Shown here one piece after another: positions 12,090-22,799 of a stretch of DNA of 64,000 bases; positions within the stretch are counted from its first letter, which is position 1; the number at the start of each line of letters is the position of its first letter. Location of the stretch: the NCBI GenBank assembly GCA_022376515.1, contig WTXI01000046.1, forward strand, positions 124,001 to 188,000, written 5' to 3'. Under the pieces are notes generated by a model that had not been told where the DNA came from, made no database searches, and saw only the letters and a program-made list of their open reading frames with translations. The DNA is from Lactifluus volemus (lineage: Eukaryota > Basidiomycota > Agaricomycetes > Russulales > Russulaceae). Both the position numbers and the translations under genes were made by a program.

Positions 12090-12447
12090 CTCTCTTTGCG
12101 GTATACAGTTTCTCTAGTAGCCTGTTGCATGCGGAACAGTCTGCCAACCATCGTCAGAGCATAGCCGAACGACTCCAGAGACTGCACCAGCACGAGGCCG
12201 CCTCAGGCTGGAGAGAAGTCGCATGGTCCGGCGCTGGAGTTGTAACGCACAAGGGCGTACGCGACTTCCTCGTCGCCATCGCCAGCGCGGTACTCGCATT
12301 TCTGACACGGTCTACAGATGAGAATGATTCTGATCTGCTCTTTCTTTTGCGCATCCCGTCGAAGCTCCGGGGAGCACCTGGTGAGAGCTGGGAGTTGCCA
12401 GGGAGCGGCCTCGGTAAGATTTTGGATATTTCTATCAGACTCTGCTC
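12090..12447 (+). pseudogene. fragment of a second F-box-type family gene (possible)
   Basis: An open stretch contains 'AERLQRLHQHEAA..WREVAW' and, about 50 residues later, 'DLLFLLRIPSKLRG..GESWELP'. This resembles the region behind the F-box in another large Agaricomycete F-box family whose members continue as a propeller-like body. The stretch ends at a plausible gtaagc donor near 12,448. No F-box exon precedes it and no downstream exons could be matched, so a gene fragment is more likely than a working gene. The assignment rests on motif memory and is weak. Confidence 0.35.
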
Positions 12448-12555
12448 GTAAGCATATAACACATTGTACTAGTCATGCCGCCAGTCTTGGCTGACAACAC
12501 AGTAGCGAAAATTTATCATCTCCTCTGCGGCTGGCACACGAGTTCTCGGTAGAGT

Positions 12556-13172
12556 GTGATCTTATATCGGGAGATTGCACCCGTACTTGCCACTTTGGGT
12601 GACCCAGAGCACGACTGCAGGGAGCATCAAAGATTCATTCTCTGTACCGCTGGCGTAGCGGTAGAACTGATGCTGCCAGGAATGACATACTTGAGCACCA
12701 GAAAGGCCAAAAAACTAAACAAAAAAAAAGACTCCCTGCCAAACCACCGACCATGAGAGCAAAACCGATAAAGAAGATGAGGCGCTCACACCACACCGCA
12801 TCCAAGTCCACAAATCACTCTTTGCTACGCACGCGGTCCTTATCAATCGGGTTGGCAATGAGAATGCCGAGGAGGGAGAACAGGCCGGGGATCAACTGGC
12901 AATCTGCGAAGATGAAGTGCATGGGTACGGGGCAGGTTCGTTGTATGGTGCGCGGTGAGAATTGCGCCTTCAAAGAATGTCCAGAGGCAGAGGGAGAACT
13001 GGAAGAGTCCGCCGAGCGTGGGCGGTTGTGGATATGCGGGATGGGTTGGGGTTGTCAGGCTTACGAGGGTACCGGCGAGGTAGCCGCCAAGTGTTCGACG
13101 GTGCTTGCTTTTATCTTGTAGAGGAATGGGAATGGGTTGACACAGACGCGACGGTCATAGTCAGAGCGAGGA
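12556..13172 (-). pseudogene. decayed second copy of UPF0220/Vps68
   Basis: Nucleotide similarity to the minus-strand Vps68 gene at 6785-7464 runs through all three exons. The exon 3 equivalent is near 12,560-12,710 and contains 'acccagagcacgactgc'. The exon 2 equivalent starts near 12,750 and an exon 1 remnant ends near 13,172. The start codon is gone, the frame is broken in several places, and the intron 2 region is replaced by an A-rich run. It precedes FB3 just as intact Vps68 precedes FB1, so the two segments are a duplicated pair. Confidence 0.8.
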
Positions 13173-13518
13173 CCCGCTTTCTCTGTGGCAGCGTTCCAGA
13201 GGATGACGCGAATGGCCTGCTTACTAATTTTCCCTTATTTGTCCGAATTACCAGTCGGCCACGCAACCGCTGAAGTACTTATCAATGGAAAATGCCGTTT
13301 CTGGAGCAGAAAACACGCAGCGCGTGGGAACTTTGAGGCTCAATTGCCTCCAGTCATCTGAGCTGCCACTGGCAGGCGTACTAGTAAAGCATCGAATACT
13401 AGTATTAGTATGCAACACGTGTTGTACTCGTGTAGGCGGGCTGTTTCCCCTGAGATAACCTGTTCAGCATCTTACCCAGGGACCACTTCTACGGCCATTG
13501 AATCAGTATACTCTCACA

Positions 13519-16500
13519 ATGAGCTGTCACGGGTATGTCCTTTGCTCTCACTAATTTCATTGTAGAAGTTAACCGGCAGAGTATAGAAATAGGTCTATAA
13601 GGAAGATCAATCCTCCTCCATTTGTTCCGGCACTTGGGCGTGGGCGTGTCGTAAACCCAGGTAGGTAATCTTGGAAAGCCACGCCCCACGCCGTGCAGTG
13701 TGTCCAAGTCATTGACTTGTACGTAGCAGGGAGAGTTTCTCGACATACAGCGATTGACTCACTCCCTGATGAGATGCTCATGGAAATATTCAGATGTGAT
13801 CGACTCGTCTCCTTGACTTATTCCCTAGGGCGCTCGTGGGAATGGTACAGACTCGTCCACGTGTGCCGAAGATGGCGATATATTATTTTCAACTCGCCCC
13901 GCTCTCTCGATCTACAGCTTCTCTGCACCTATGGGACGCAGGTCAGGAATAATTTGTACTGTTGGCCAGCATTGCCCATCGTCATGCGGTACGCGAGGTT
14001 TTCAAATCCTCGTCCTCGGCCAGTGGCTGCCAGAGATGAAGACAACATAATTGCCGCTCTCCAGCATCCGAACCATATACACATGATCCAGCTAGCTGTA
14101 ACCACCCCATTGTTAAAAAGGCTGGCCACGCTGCGTCAGGCGCCTTTTCCCACGCTAGTGCACCTCGAACTTATGACACAAACCAAGTGTGGACTCACCC
14201 TTCACAATGAATGTTTTGGTGAAGCTGCCCCACGTTTACGGACTCTTCGCACGGTCAATATTGGTTTTTCGGCCCTGCCACAGCTTCTATTGTTGGCTCC
14301 AAATCTCGTTTCACTTCATCTCGACGCAATACCGGTTACAGGATACGTCTCACCGGAGACTCTCGCCACATGTTTGTCTACGATGACCTGCCTCACAACG
14401 TTCCACCTTCATTTCCTTTCCCCTACTTCCCTTACTTCTCTCCCAGTCTCAGCAGATCACCCAGCCAGATATGCAGTACTTCCCGCTCTCAAGTATTTCT
14501 CATTCCAAGGTTATTGCTGGTACCTGGAGCACCTTTTATCTGGTATCCGGACCCCTCTCCTCAAGTATATCGACATATCATTCTTCAATCAAACCACCAT
14601 ATTCGATACCCCCCAACTCTTCCAGTTCGTTTGTCATGCAGAAATGCCAAGGTCGTATGATGAAGCGAGGGTGTTTTTTTCAACAGTCGATATTTCCCTC
14701 ACCCTTACTCGACGAGGAACACCACATTGCATGGGGTTTCGGGTCCGATGTCAGCCATTGAACCCGCAATTGTCCTGTATAACCGGGATCTGCCACCAGT
14801 TTTCCTCTATCCTCTTCGGTGTTCAGCAACTTGATATCGATGCATCCCTTACGTTACCAATTCGCCAAACTGATATGGGCGTCTTATCATGGCTGGGGTT
14901 CTTCCGCCCATTCCGTAATGTGGAAAGACTTCGCATGACCAAGGAGACTGCGTCACATGTTGCGCGCGCTCTAGGAAAGGAAGTGAGCATGGGAATGTTG
15001 CCAGGGATGCGGGAGCTATACATAGAGGAGCATGCCAAATTCTCATCAGCGCAGCTCGCCCTTGCACCATTTATACGACGGCGCTCTAATCACCCTATAA
15101 TCGTCCATCGCTGGGAACCAAATAGTAGTAGGCCTCAATCTCCTGCTGGAGATGGCCAGGCTAAAGAAATGCTCGCACCTTCGATTCGCAGATACGATCC
15201 CATCATAGTGCTGGAGAAGGATTTTCGGGACAATTGCAAACAGTTCAGTGGACAAACCCCTACATTTAGCATTCAATCTCTTTTCCGACGGGCTCAATCC
15301 CTCCTACTTTCCTTCATGCAGACTGGTAGAGCTCAGGAGCTTGACAACTCGTTAGAAATTTCCCAGGACATTCTTGAGATGCACACCAAGGAAATATCTC
15401 GCGCCAAGCTACTTACCTTGCTTGCCTTTTCCTTTGCTCTCAGGAGCCAGCAGCCGGGGAACATGGCCAAATCCGTATCTATGTTCGAAACCGCTTTCCA
15501 GGATGAATCTGCCACAATGACCGAGAAAATTGGTATTGCGTGGTGGTGGGCGACCTTTGCAAGAGTGTGGAAACACCCTTCCACGGCACTGGCATATCGA
15601 AACACACTATCAGCCCTACAGAGCCTGAGTTCTGTGATTGGAGGGTTCACCACTCGATCGTCGCAAGTTTCCATCGGGCACCTTGGCTCCATCAGTCGAA
15701 TATCACTTGAATATGCGTCTTATCAGATCGAGCGAGGTCAACTGGAGTTGGCCATCGAGACAATTGAGCAAGGGAAAACGTTGATCTGGTCTGCGATATA
15801 TGGCCTTCACCCTTCGGTGGGGCGGCTTCGTAGTGTGGACCCTAATCTTGCAGACCAATTCTTGAATGTTAGCAAAGCCCTGGAGGTCGTCAATGATTCA
15901 CTTGCGACACACAGAGTTATAGGGTTTCCATTACGTGCGAAAGAGGGACTTGACGACGTCATTACTGAACTGAAGGATCAGCGGAGGCTTCTGCGAGAAA
16001 GCCAAGTTATCATTCGGCAGATCCAAGACCTACCAGGGTTTGGAAATTTTATGAAGCCTATACCATATCACACCCTTCAGGACGCCGCTTCCCAGGGTCC
16101 AATCGTTATCATAAACCACTGTTGCTGGCGATGCGATATCCTCATTGTCTCTCACCACTCGCCGCCCTCCCTCATCCCTACCCCAGAAGGATTTTTTGAA
16201 CGCGCCACTGCTTTGGCAACCGATCTCATCGACGAGCCCGGTGATGGTTCACACGATAAGCGTACGCTAATATTTGCGCTTAAGGAACTACACGAGCACG
16301 TCGGCGAACCGGTTATCCAGAGATTTCAAGAAATGGGCATACCAGAGCAGTCACGGATTTGGTGGTACCCAACATCCGTCTTTTGCTCTCTCCCTCTCCA
16401 CTCCATGGGCCCGATTCCGTCAACCAGTGGTCATAGCCGATTCTTCTCGGACATCTATGTATGTTCGTACACACCCACGATTGGCGCATTAATAGATGCT

Positions 16501-17121
16501 CGGTCACACATCACTTCATTGTGTGATTACACACCTTCCCTGCTTTTTGTGGGCTCCGGCAAGTCTGCACCACATTTAGAAAAGGAGAGGATGATGATAT
16601 GGGGATCCGGAATCCCTTTAACCCTGCTAATAGATGGCCACGCGACATCTCAAGCCATAATTCACGGCCTTCACAGGCACCTCCTCGCCCATCTTTCATG
16701 CTACACTATCTCTGGAACAGGTGATCCGTTCTGCGCCTCACTCGGCCTGGATGATAATGGTCTACTGACGTTGCTTGACGTCGTACGCACTCGGATCCCT
16801 ACCACCGAACTTGCTGTCCTTTCAGCCAGTCATACCGCAGGGCCGCACAAAAGGGAGGGTCTTGAGGAAGGGCTACATCTCGCCTCAGCCATGCATTACC
16901 ATGGATTCAGCAGCATGGTAGGGACAATGTGGGGTATGGTTGACGATGATGGACCAAGCTTCTCTGAGGGATTTTACAAGTCGTTGCTTCCACGAGGCGC
17001 AGAGGATGCTGTCCGACTTGGCGAAAAATCTGCTCAGGCACTGAGGGTTGCAGTACAGAAACTGAGGAATAGAGGTGTGCCTCTGGAAAGATGGGTGAAT
17101 TGGGTTCATTATGGTGTGTAA
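13519..17121 (+). CDS. F-box protein fused to a C-terminal CHAT domain (FB3)
   Basis: Model: exons 13519-13532, 13587-13660 and 13727-17121, in phase, 1160 aa. The F-box is at about residues 36-90 ('IDSLPDEMLMEIF', 'LVHVCRRWRYIIFNSP'), followed by the family's leucine-rich body. Where FB2 stops, near 'RSNHPVIVHL', this protein reads through 'RSNHPIIVHRW' (about residue 482) into a linker, an alpha-helical TPR-like stretch (about 505-770), and a CHAT domain with 'HLSCY', 'LLTLLDVVRTR', 'ELAVLSASHT' and 'GFSSMVGTMWGMVDDDGP' (about 1018-1110). CHAT is a caspase-like peptidase fold. Its catalytic His, in xCHG, is Tyr here (residue about 1022), and its Cys, in SACxT, is Ser (about 1064), so peptidase activity is unlikely. 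The fusion lies inside one uninterrupted 3.4-kb exon, so it is not an annotation join. It could be an SCF adaptor with a pseudopeptidase recognition domain (inference). Confidence 0.88.
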
Positions 17122-17881
17122 CTTATGGTGTGTAACTATTTTGATTCTTGTGATGTACAACTTTGTGTCGTATGAGATGGAGTTTTCTGTACTTGATCGT
17201 GACTCACCAAATCCCAAATCCCCCGTTTGTGATAGTGGAGTGCTGTAAATAGGCAGTACTCTCGCGACGGGTGTGGTTTCATCCCAGACTCCGGCCAGTG
17301 ATAAACTCTTCAGGTACTTCCCACCATACGCACAATGTTGAGACAGGTGGTGAGGGGACATGAACCCTAGCTTGTGACATGGCGCGTGTGGTGGAAAGGC
17401 ATCTGAAGAATTGGTCCAGGGAGACCGCGGCCCGGGAAGTCGCGTGCAAAGGCCGCGCCCTCACGTGATCCAGTGAATAACGGCACTAACCCGACACTCA
17501 TATCATGATAGCACACAGCGCCGCACCCAGGATGAGACAGATAGACTGCGATCGAAGCTGCCAACTACGCTTCTTGGGGAGTTAGAGCATTTGGATTACC
17601 GGAAGAGCTACCGACGATACTACAGTAACGAATCCGACAGATCTACTAGCTTACCAGTAGTAGATGACCAAGTGGCACTTGGTAGTACGAAGTACGTGCA
17701 AGACCCAGCTATACTAGGTTACAGCGATTGTTTGGGCTCCCTGGTGATTGATGCCGCATCATGTAGTACAAAGATTATATGGTGGAGATCCCTTCAAACA
17801 CATCACAGCCTATCCACGTACTGATACTATATTACAAATCGAATTCATACTACCCACACTCACTGAAATGCCCTTCATCTT
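17122..17881. other. intergenic, nothing recognised
   Basis: 3' flank of FB3 and 3' flank of the minus-strand DUF6699 gene. A 77-codon open frame at 17,591 has no recognisable features. Several short palindromic CTAGTA-type stretches occur at 17,640-17,720, but no element boundaries are visible. Confidence 0.35.
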
Positions 17882-18352
17882 CTACCCCATCGCAATTCCT
17901 GTGGAAGGGCCTGCAACATTTTCTCCATCCATCGCTCCTTCAGACAGTGGTTTCAGGATGACCACGAGCCTGTCCCTACCACTGAGGTAGTCGATCCTAC
18001 TTGGGCCCTGACTCAGCTCTCTTTCCGTCTTGCATCTCTTTACAAATGCTGCGTTCATTCCCTCCCGCCCTGCGCTCTCTAACTTGTTCAATTCGTTCCT
18101 GCGGGGTTGCTTCCTTGCATCTTCATGTATCGTCTTCAGCACGTCTCGAACGGTGACACCCATACCCGGAGAGTCACCAGAAGCCCGGATCGTTATTTGA
18201 TGCGGATATCCTTGACGGTTCTCTAGTATTAGCGAACGCATGGCTGGGTACGTGGCGGGGGAGTCTATTTCTTCTTCTGGAAGATCGTAATCGTGATCGG
18301 GCTCGTTGTCGATGTCGAGCTTGAGGTTGTACCTAGACAGTACGGGATGCAA
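17882..18352 (-). CDS. DUF6699 domain protein, 5' end unresolved
   Basis: The frame shows the DUF6699 pattern: 'LHPVLSRYNLKLDI' at the start, 'SPATYPAMRSLILE', 'YPHQITIRASG', 'GVTVRDVLKTIHEDAR', 'GMNAAFVKRCKT' and the C-terminal 'RIDYLSGRDRLVVILK'. DUF6699 is a fungal domain of unknown function common in Agaricomycetes. There is no ATG. An aaaaccag acceptor near 18,365 suggests an upstream exon, but the phase does not match the last exon of X1, so it is either a separate gene with a missing first exon or a fragment. A related DUF6699 domain is fused to F-box protein FB8. Confidence 0.65.
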   Translation of the reverse strand: MHPVLSRYNLKLDIDNEPDHDYDLPEEEIDSPATYPAMRSLILENRQGYPHQITIRASGDSPGMGVTVRDVLKTIHEDARKQPRRNELNKLESAGREGMNAAFVKRCKTERELSQGPSRIDYLSGRDRLVVILKPLSEGAMDGENVAGPSTGIAMG

Positions 18353-18424
18353 GATGAACGATTCTGGTTTTCCCTTGGGTTATGATCGTTACTTTGTGAA
18401 TGTGTAGAGCACCAAGGAATGTCG

Positions 18425-19878
18425 TCATACCGACAATCCCGCCTGAGCATGAAAGATTGCCTTTGCATCTTCGGGAACCGAGAGATCCTCATCGTCTTGT
18501 AGGAGTGCACCTGTTGAGCTAGCATTCAGCTCCCCTTCGTACTGTACGCTGATAGAAGAACATATACCACCGTTCTCGACGAGCACACCCACATTCTTCC
18601 TGCGTAGAAACTCCTCTATCGAATCCGCCGTAAGGGTTTCCTGAATGCGCATGTTACGGGGTGAATTTTGAACATATATCGATTGGATCATACCACTCCT
18701 TCGATGAGTTGAAGGTCATTGTGATGGGCAATGGCTATGGTGTTCTCTGGACATTTCTTTCAAGTGGGCTAAGTAAACTTGATGTAAGTGACCAAATACA
18801 GGCGGACCAACCTGCGCGATATAGCTCAAAACTCCGATGAGCGGGTCACGGTGCTGTAGAAGCGAGACATCATGCACCTTCCCCATCCACCTTAGATAGG
18901 CTACGCACCCTCGAGACGTTAGGCTCTCGCATAACCTGTATTTCGTCCTCTGGGCGGTTGTTAGGGTCATCAGGGAGGGGTTCCGCTGCACCCCGGAGGG
19001 TCATGTAGAATATAATACGTTTCGCTCGAAAGCCCCTGATGAATACACACTGATTCTGTGGTGGATTGCCATTCCACTTAGAGAAGAATCAGCGCATGTA
19101 GAGTCAACGTAGTCAAGAAAACGTACCGGGGGTAGGAAACTGTTATGACGATGTACGCCGCCCGGATTGAGGATATCAGGACCCCACTGAAATTCAGCCC
19201 CCCCGTTCCCAAGTGCATTGGATCTCAGAGGAATCTTCACTTCCAAGGAGTCATCGTGGAATACCGCAGCTGCCCATGAGGTAACCAAAGTGCACCCAGA
19301 GACGAGAATGATGTCTTCCATGTGCTCTACATCCAGTTGCTTTTCTTGTGCGATCGCGAACCAACGGTCGATATTATCTCGGATGTAGACTTCAAACGCT
19401 TTTGTACGAATAGCGTCTGTGCGCTGACCACCACAAGGCAGGTCCAAAATTGCACCCAATCTCTTCTTGCATGCATACTTGACGGCCGTATCGCTTAAGG
19501 GACGTGCAACTGATAAGGCAGTGATAGATGCTGAGGGAGCAATATCACTCACTCTGTGTGGGGGGAAGGTCCCGGTGTGGTCACATAACGCGAACAATAG
19601 GTTTCTTTTCCAAATACTGATGTACGAATATTCTGAAATGGATCATCGTTCACTTTCATATGGTCGTGAAGCTCTAGTTTAACAAGTTTGAGATCGAAAG
19701 GAAACTCACACGAAGAAAGCTCGTTGAACATGCGAATAAAGTACCCATCTCGAATGTAGCCAACGTCACCGATCGATATGTGGTCATAGAGCTGACCGGG
19801 ATCTGGCTCCCATAAAGCGTGGCCGAGACAGAGGGAAGAGAGCTGCTGGTTATAAACATAGTAAGGTGACAGTGGCAT
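18425..19878 (-). CDS. Agaricomycete conserved protein of unknown function, family X (X1)
   Basis: Best preserved of nine copies. It starts MPLSPYYVYN at 19,878, continues with 'ALWEPDPGQLYDHISIGDVG' and 'FIRMFN', and later has 'DPFQNIRTSVFG', 'CSRYV', 'LDLPCGGQRTDAIRTKAFEV', 'EHMEDIILVSGCTLVTSWAA' and 'CVFIRGFRAKRIIFYM'. This order matches a family widespread in Agaricomycetes with no known function that I can name. Exons, all phase 0: 19127-19878, 18936-19055, 18812-18853, 18694-18756 and 18425-18640. Exon 1 is 752 nt, two more than a clean frame, with the break near 19,555 after 'CSRYV'. Copies X2, X3 and X8 have the same length there, so this may be an unrecognised intron, not a recent frameshift. 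It is divergent from FB4 with about 160 bp between the starts. Confidence 0.65.
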
Positions 19879-19967
19879 AATCTGATATAGTTGAACTCGA
19901 AGATTTTGGCGGTGGAAGAGAATCGCTGGGGAGAAGCTAATCCAGGTAGGGAGGCTGAGTACCGAGC

Positions 19968-20038
19968 GCGCCAGCCTGCTAAATAAGTCCCGAATTATTA
20001 GGCCCCGGGCCGTCGCGGGTTCCCCTGGGACCCCAATC
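19968..20038 (+). promoter_or_regulatory. conserved upstream block of the array F-box genes
   Basis: A block reading GCTAAATAAGTCCCGAATTA followed by TTAGGCCC lies about 35-60 nt upstream of the first ATG in most array F-box copies (20.0, 39.5, 44.1, 44.3, 54.0 and 58.2 kb, shortened in others). Its conservation while neighbouring intron sequence drifts suggests a core promoter or transcription start region. It sits in the short gap between X and the F-box gene and may serve both. No experimental basis; inferred from copy comparison. Confidence 0.5.
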
Positions 20039-21763
20039 ATGACCTCTAACCAGTACGCCTACAGTATCACCTTCACTAGTTGGGCCAAAGGTAGCTTATC
20101 AATTCTCGGAATAGAATTTATTCGGAAAATATCCCCGCTCCGTTCGTCCCGCCTGTCTCTGTCGACACGATTCCTGCAATACTAACCCCACTTTAACTTG
20201 CCATAGCCCGAGCTTTCCGATATCGGCAGATGGCGTATTCGAAGCTGAAGGAGAGAAGGTCAAATGTGGTGCTGTCCTTCCTCGTGGAAAATTACATGAA
20301 CGACACCAAGAAGGTATGTCCCATGTTCCATGTGTGGAGTGTTGATTGACCTGGGCGTAGTAAGAAGTATCTCTCAGTACGCGGCAATTGAAAGGCTCCC
20401 CGATGAGGTTCTCACGGAAATATTCATCTTCGATCGACTCATTTCCATTTCCCTTCCAAAATGGCCCCTAAGGCCGCCGTGGAATTGGCATAGGCTCGTC
20501 CACGTGTGTCGAAGATGGCGACATATTATCTTCGATTCACCCCGCTCCCTTAACCTGCAGCTCTTCTGCACTTATGGGACCCCTGTGAAGAATAATTTAG
20601 ATTGCTGGCCAGCATTGCCTATTGTCATGCAATATCCATTCTTGCTCGGCTTAAACCATTCCGAAATCTCGGATGAAGACAACATAATGGCGGCGCTCCA
20701 GAATTCGGACCACATATGCGAAATATGGCTAAATGTGACAACTCCACTATTGGAAAAATTAACCACACTACCACAGGAGTCATTTCCCGCGCTAGAACAC
20801 CTCGAACTGGAGACAAACTCTGATAATGGGCTTATCCTTCTAAATGAATCTTTCGCAGGACCATTCCCGAACCTACATGTCCTCCATCTGGCCAAGATTG
20901 CATTTACGGCGCTCCAACGGGTTCTACCGTCGGCCAGGGACCTTGTTGTCCTTCATCTTGAATCACTACCGAGTAGTGGGTATATCACGCCAGCAGCGCT
21001 CCTCGATTTCGTGCCCATAATGACTCGCCTCGAAAGACTCTACCTTCATTTCCATTCGCCAATTTCTCGACCCATCTCAGGAGGATACCGCTGTGCACCT
21101 CAAGGCCGCGCGGTTCTCCTCGCTCTGAAACGGCTTACATTCCGCGGTGTTAGCGAAGATTTGGAGTGCCTTTTATCCGGGATCGACGCCCCTGGGGTCA
21201 TGGACTTCGATATAACGTTCTTCAACCAGGCTACCATTTTTGATACCTCCCAGTTACTCCAGTTCATTTCTCGCACACAAACGCAAAGGTCGCATGATAC
21301 GGCAGACCTGTATTGTTCAGAGAACGACATTTCCATGGCCCTTGCTCAAGGAGGAAGGCCGCTTCGAATGAGGTTGAGAGTCTTATGTATGCCACTAGAT
21401 TGGCAACTGTCCTGTATGGCAGAGATCTTTGCCGGGCTTTATCCTATCGTCCGTGATGTGCGAAACTTTCAAATCAACGCAATTCGGAGCGACTCAGAGC
21501 AAGATGATGTGGACCCTTCTCCATTGTTGGAGCTTTTCCGCCCTTTCACAAATGTAAAGGACGTTTTTTTGCCTCAGCACATCGCATCGCACGTCAGGTA
21601 TATCTTGGAACGGGAAGGGCTGCTGCCAAATGTACGTGTGGCAAGTTTCATTCGAGGCACTTTCTCCCCAACACCCGTATCCATGGATTCATCTCCCCCT
21701 AATTCAGACTTGGAGCCACTTTCGCTAAATCACTCCCCGTCTCCAATCGTAGAGTTTGAGTGA
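20039..21763 (+). CDS. F-box protein (FB4)
   Basis: Three-exon model: 20039-20052 (14 nt), 20207-20313 and 20361-21763, 507 aa, with phases 2 and 1. Exon 2 encodes the conserved lead 'PSFPISADGVFEAEG'. The F-box follows as 'IERLPDEVLTEIFIFDRLIS' with 'LVHVCRRWRHIIFDSPRSL', then a leucine-rich body carrying 'LFCTYGTPVKNNLDCWPALP', 'SSGYITPAALLDFVPIMTRL', 'GRAVLLALKRLTF', 'DFDITFFNQATIFDTSQ' and 'DWQLSCMAEIF'. The tail is Ser/Pro-rich and ends 'SPSPIVEFE'. A role as an SCF ubiquitin-ligase adaptor is inferred from the F-box alone; the target is unknown. The frame is intact. Confidence 0.88.
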
Positions 21764-22799
21764 CCGCTTTTCTAGGAATCGCTCGTTTTCGTCTCTCTTC
21801 ACTCGTGCAACCCGCTTTCCCTCCCAACCCTCAACCCCTTGCTCTACTACCTCGGCTTTGTTTGCGGCAAATCTCCACCCTCGCGCGCCCCAAGCCACTA
21901 TCTTCGTACCCCTTTCCCAGTTTCATTCCCCACGATCATGCCTTGATGCACCGCCCCGTGCGGCGTTCACTTCGACCAAAGTTCCAATCCTGCTACTTGA
22001 CTTGTGTCTCGAATTCCTTAATAGTTCTATCCTCCCTCCTTTTGTTCCTCCATTATTATGAATTCTTCTGCATCGTCTTCCAGTCTCGAACTGTAACATG
22101 TAACTGTACGGATTGCTCTTGTTTTATTTACCATACCTTTCTCTTCAGCTCCCATCTCCGTTCCGGTCCTCTCTTTGTACTGTTACCATTTGCGCGTCCC
22201 CTTCCATCTAAATCATCTGATTGCGTGCTCCCCTCTCGCGATACTTCAAGTTGTGTTGGATTCACATACTCACCCTCATGTCTATACTAATGTCTCTACA
22301 TCACCTGTTGCCAAATATCCTGATATCGCCTTACACCGCCCGTGAGGCTTGAGCACACTAAATCGAAGTCGCGGATGATTATGTGTTTTCCAGTCCTTAC
22401 CTTGATCAGGAGCGGGATGCTGCCTGGCCATTGGGGAACGAGTCCGTGTTGTCCAACAACTTGAAGTCAAGGGTGGGAGCCCTGCGTCTCATGAGTACTT
22501 TTGGTTGCCTCAACGGGGGACGCACTCGTATAGTAAGAGGGGACGGACCAACCTGAGAGGACCATGGGATGCAACAAACTTAAGCTTTCCAAGTGCGGCA
22601 GTCTTTGGATAGAAGGAGGATTACTTGGGGGAATAAGTATTGGGTGGGCTGTGGCATAGCCAGGTTGTCATGTCTCTTGGGGTATAACACGGATCCTCAG
22701 TGGACTTTGCTTTCTTTGGATGGGTGTGCATCAAGGATACTACTTAGGATCCCTACAGACAGACATCGAACTAGGATATGAATACATCCACCATAACTT
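21764..22799. repeat. array spacer after FB4
   Basis: Conserved non-coding unit found behind most array F-box genes. It has a pyrimidine-rich first half (with 'TTGCTCTACTACCT'), a second half with 'CAGTCCTTTCCTTGATCAGG'-like sequence, and an end at the X 3' flank with 'GGATACTACTTAGGATCCC'. The open frames in it are not conserved between copies. It marks the ends of duplicated modules and presumably contains both 3' UTRs. Confidence 0.7.

Noticed and set aside
19549..20040. Start of X1 at 20,040 on the minus strand, 54 codons upstream of MPLSPYYVYN.
   Set aside because: The upstream part overlaps the F-box promoter block and first exon and is not conserved as protein; the family start MPLSP at 19,878 is preferred.
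21760..22290. Plus-strand frames in the spacers (21,760-22,290, 31,617-31,973, 46,473-46,767, 60,107-60,500).
   Set aside because: They recur because the spacer is repeated, but start and stop positions and frames are not conserved between copies and the translation is low-complexity Ser/Leu/Phe. More likely 3' UTR and spacer.
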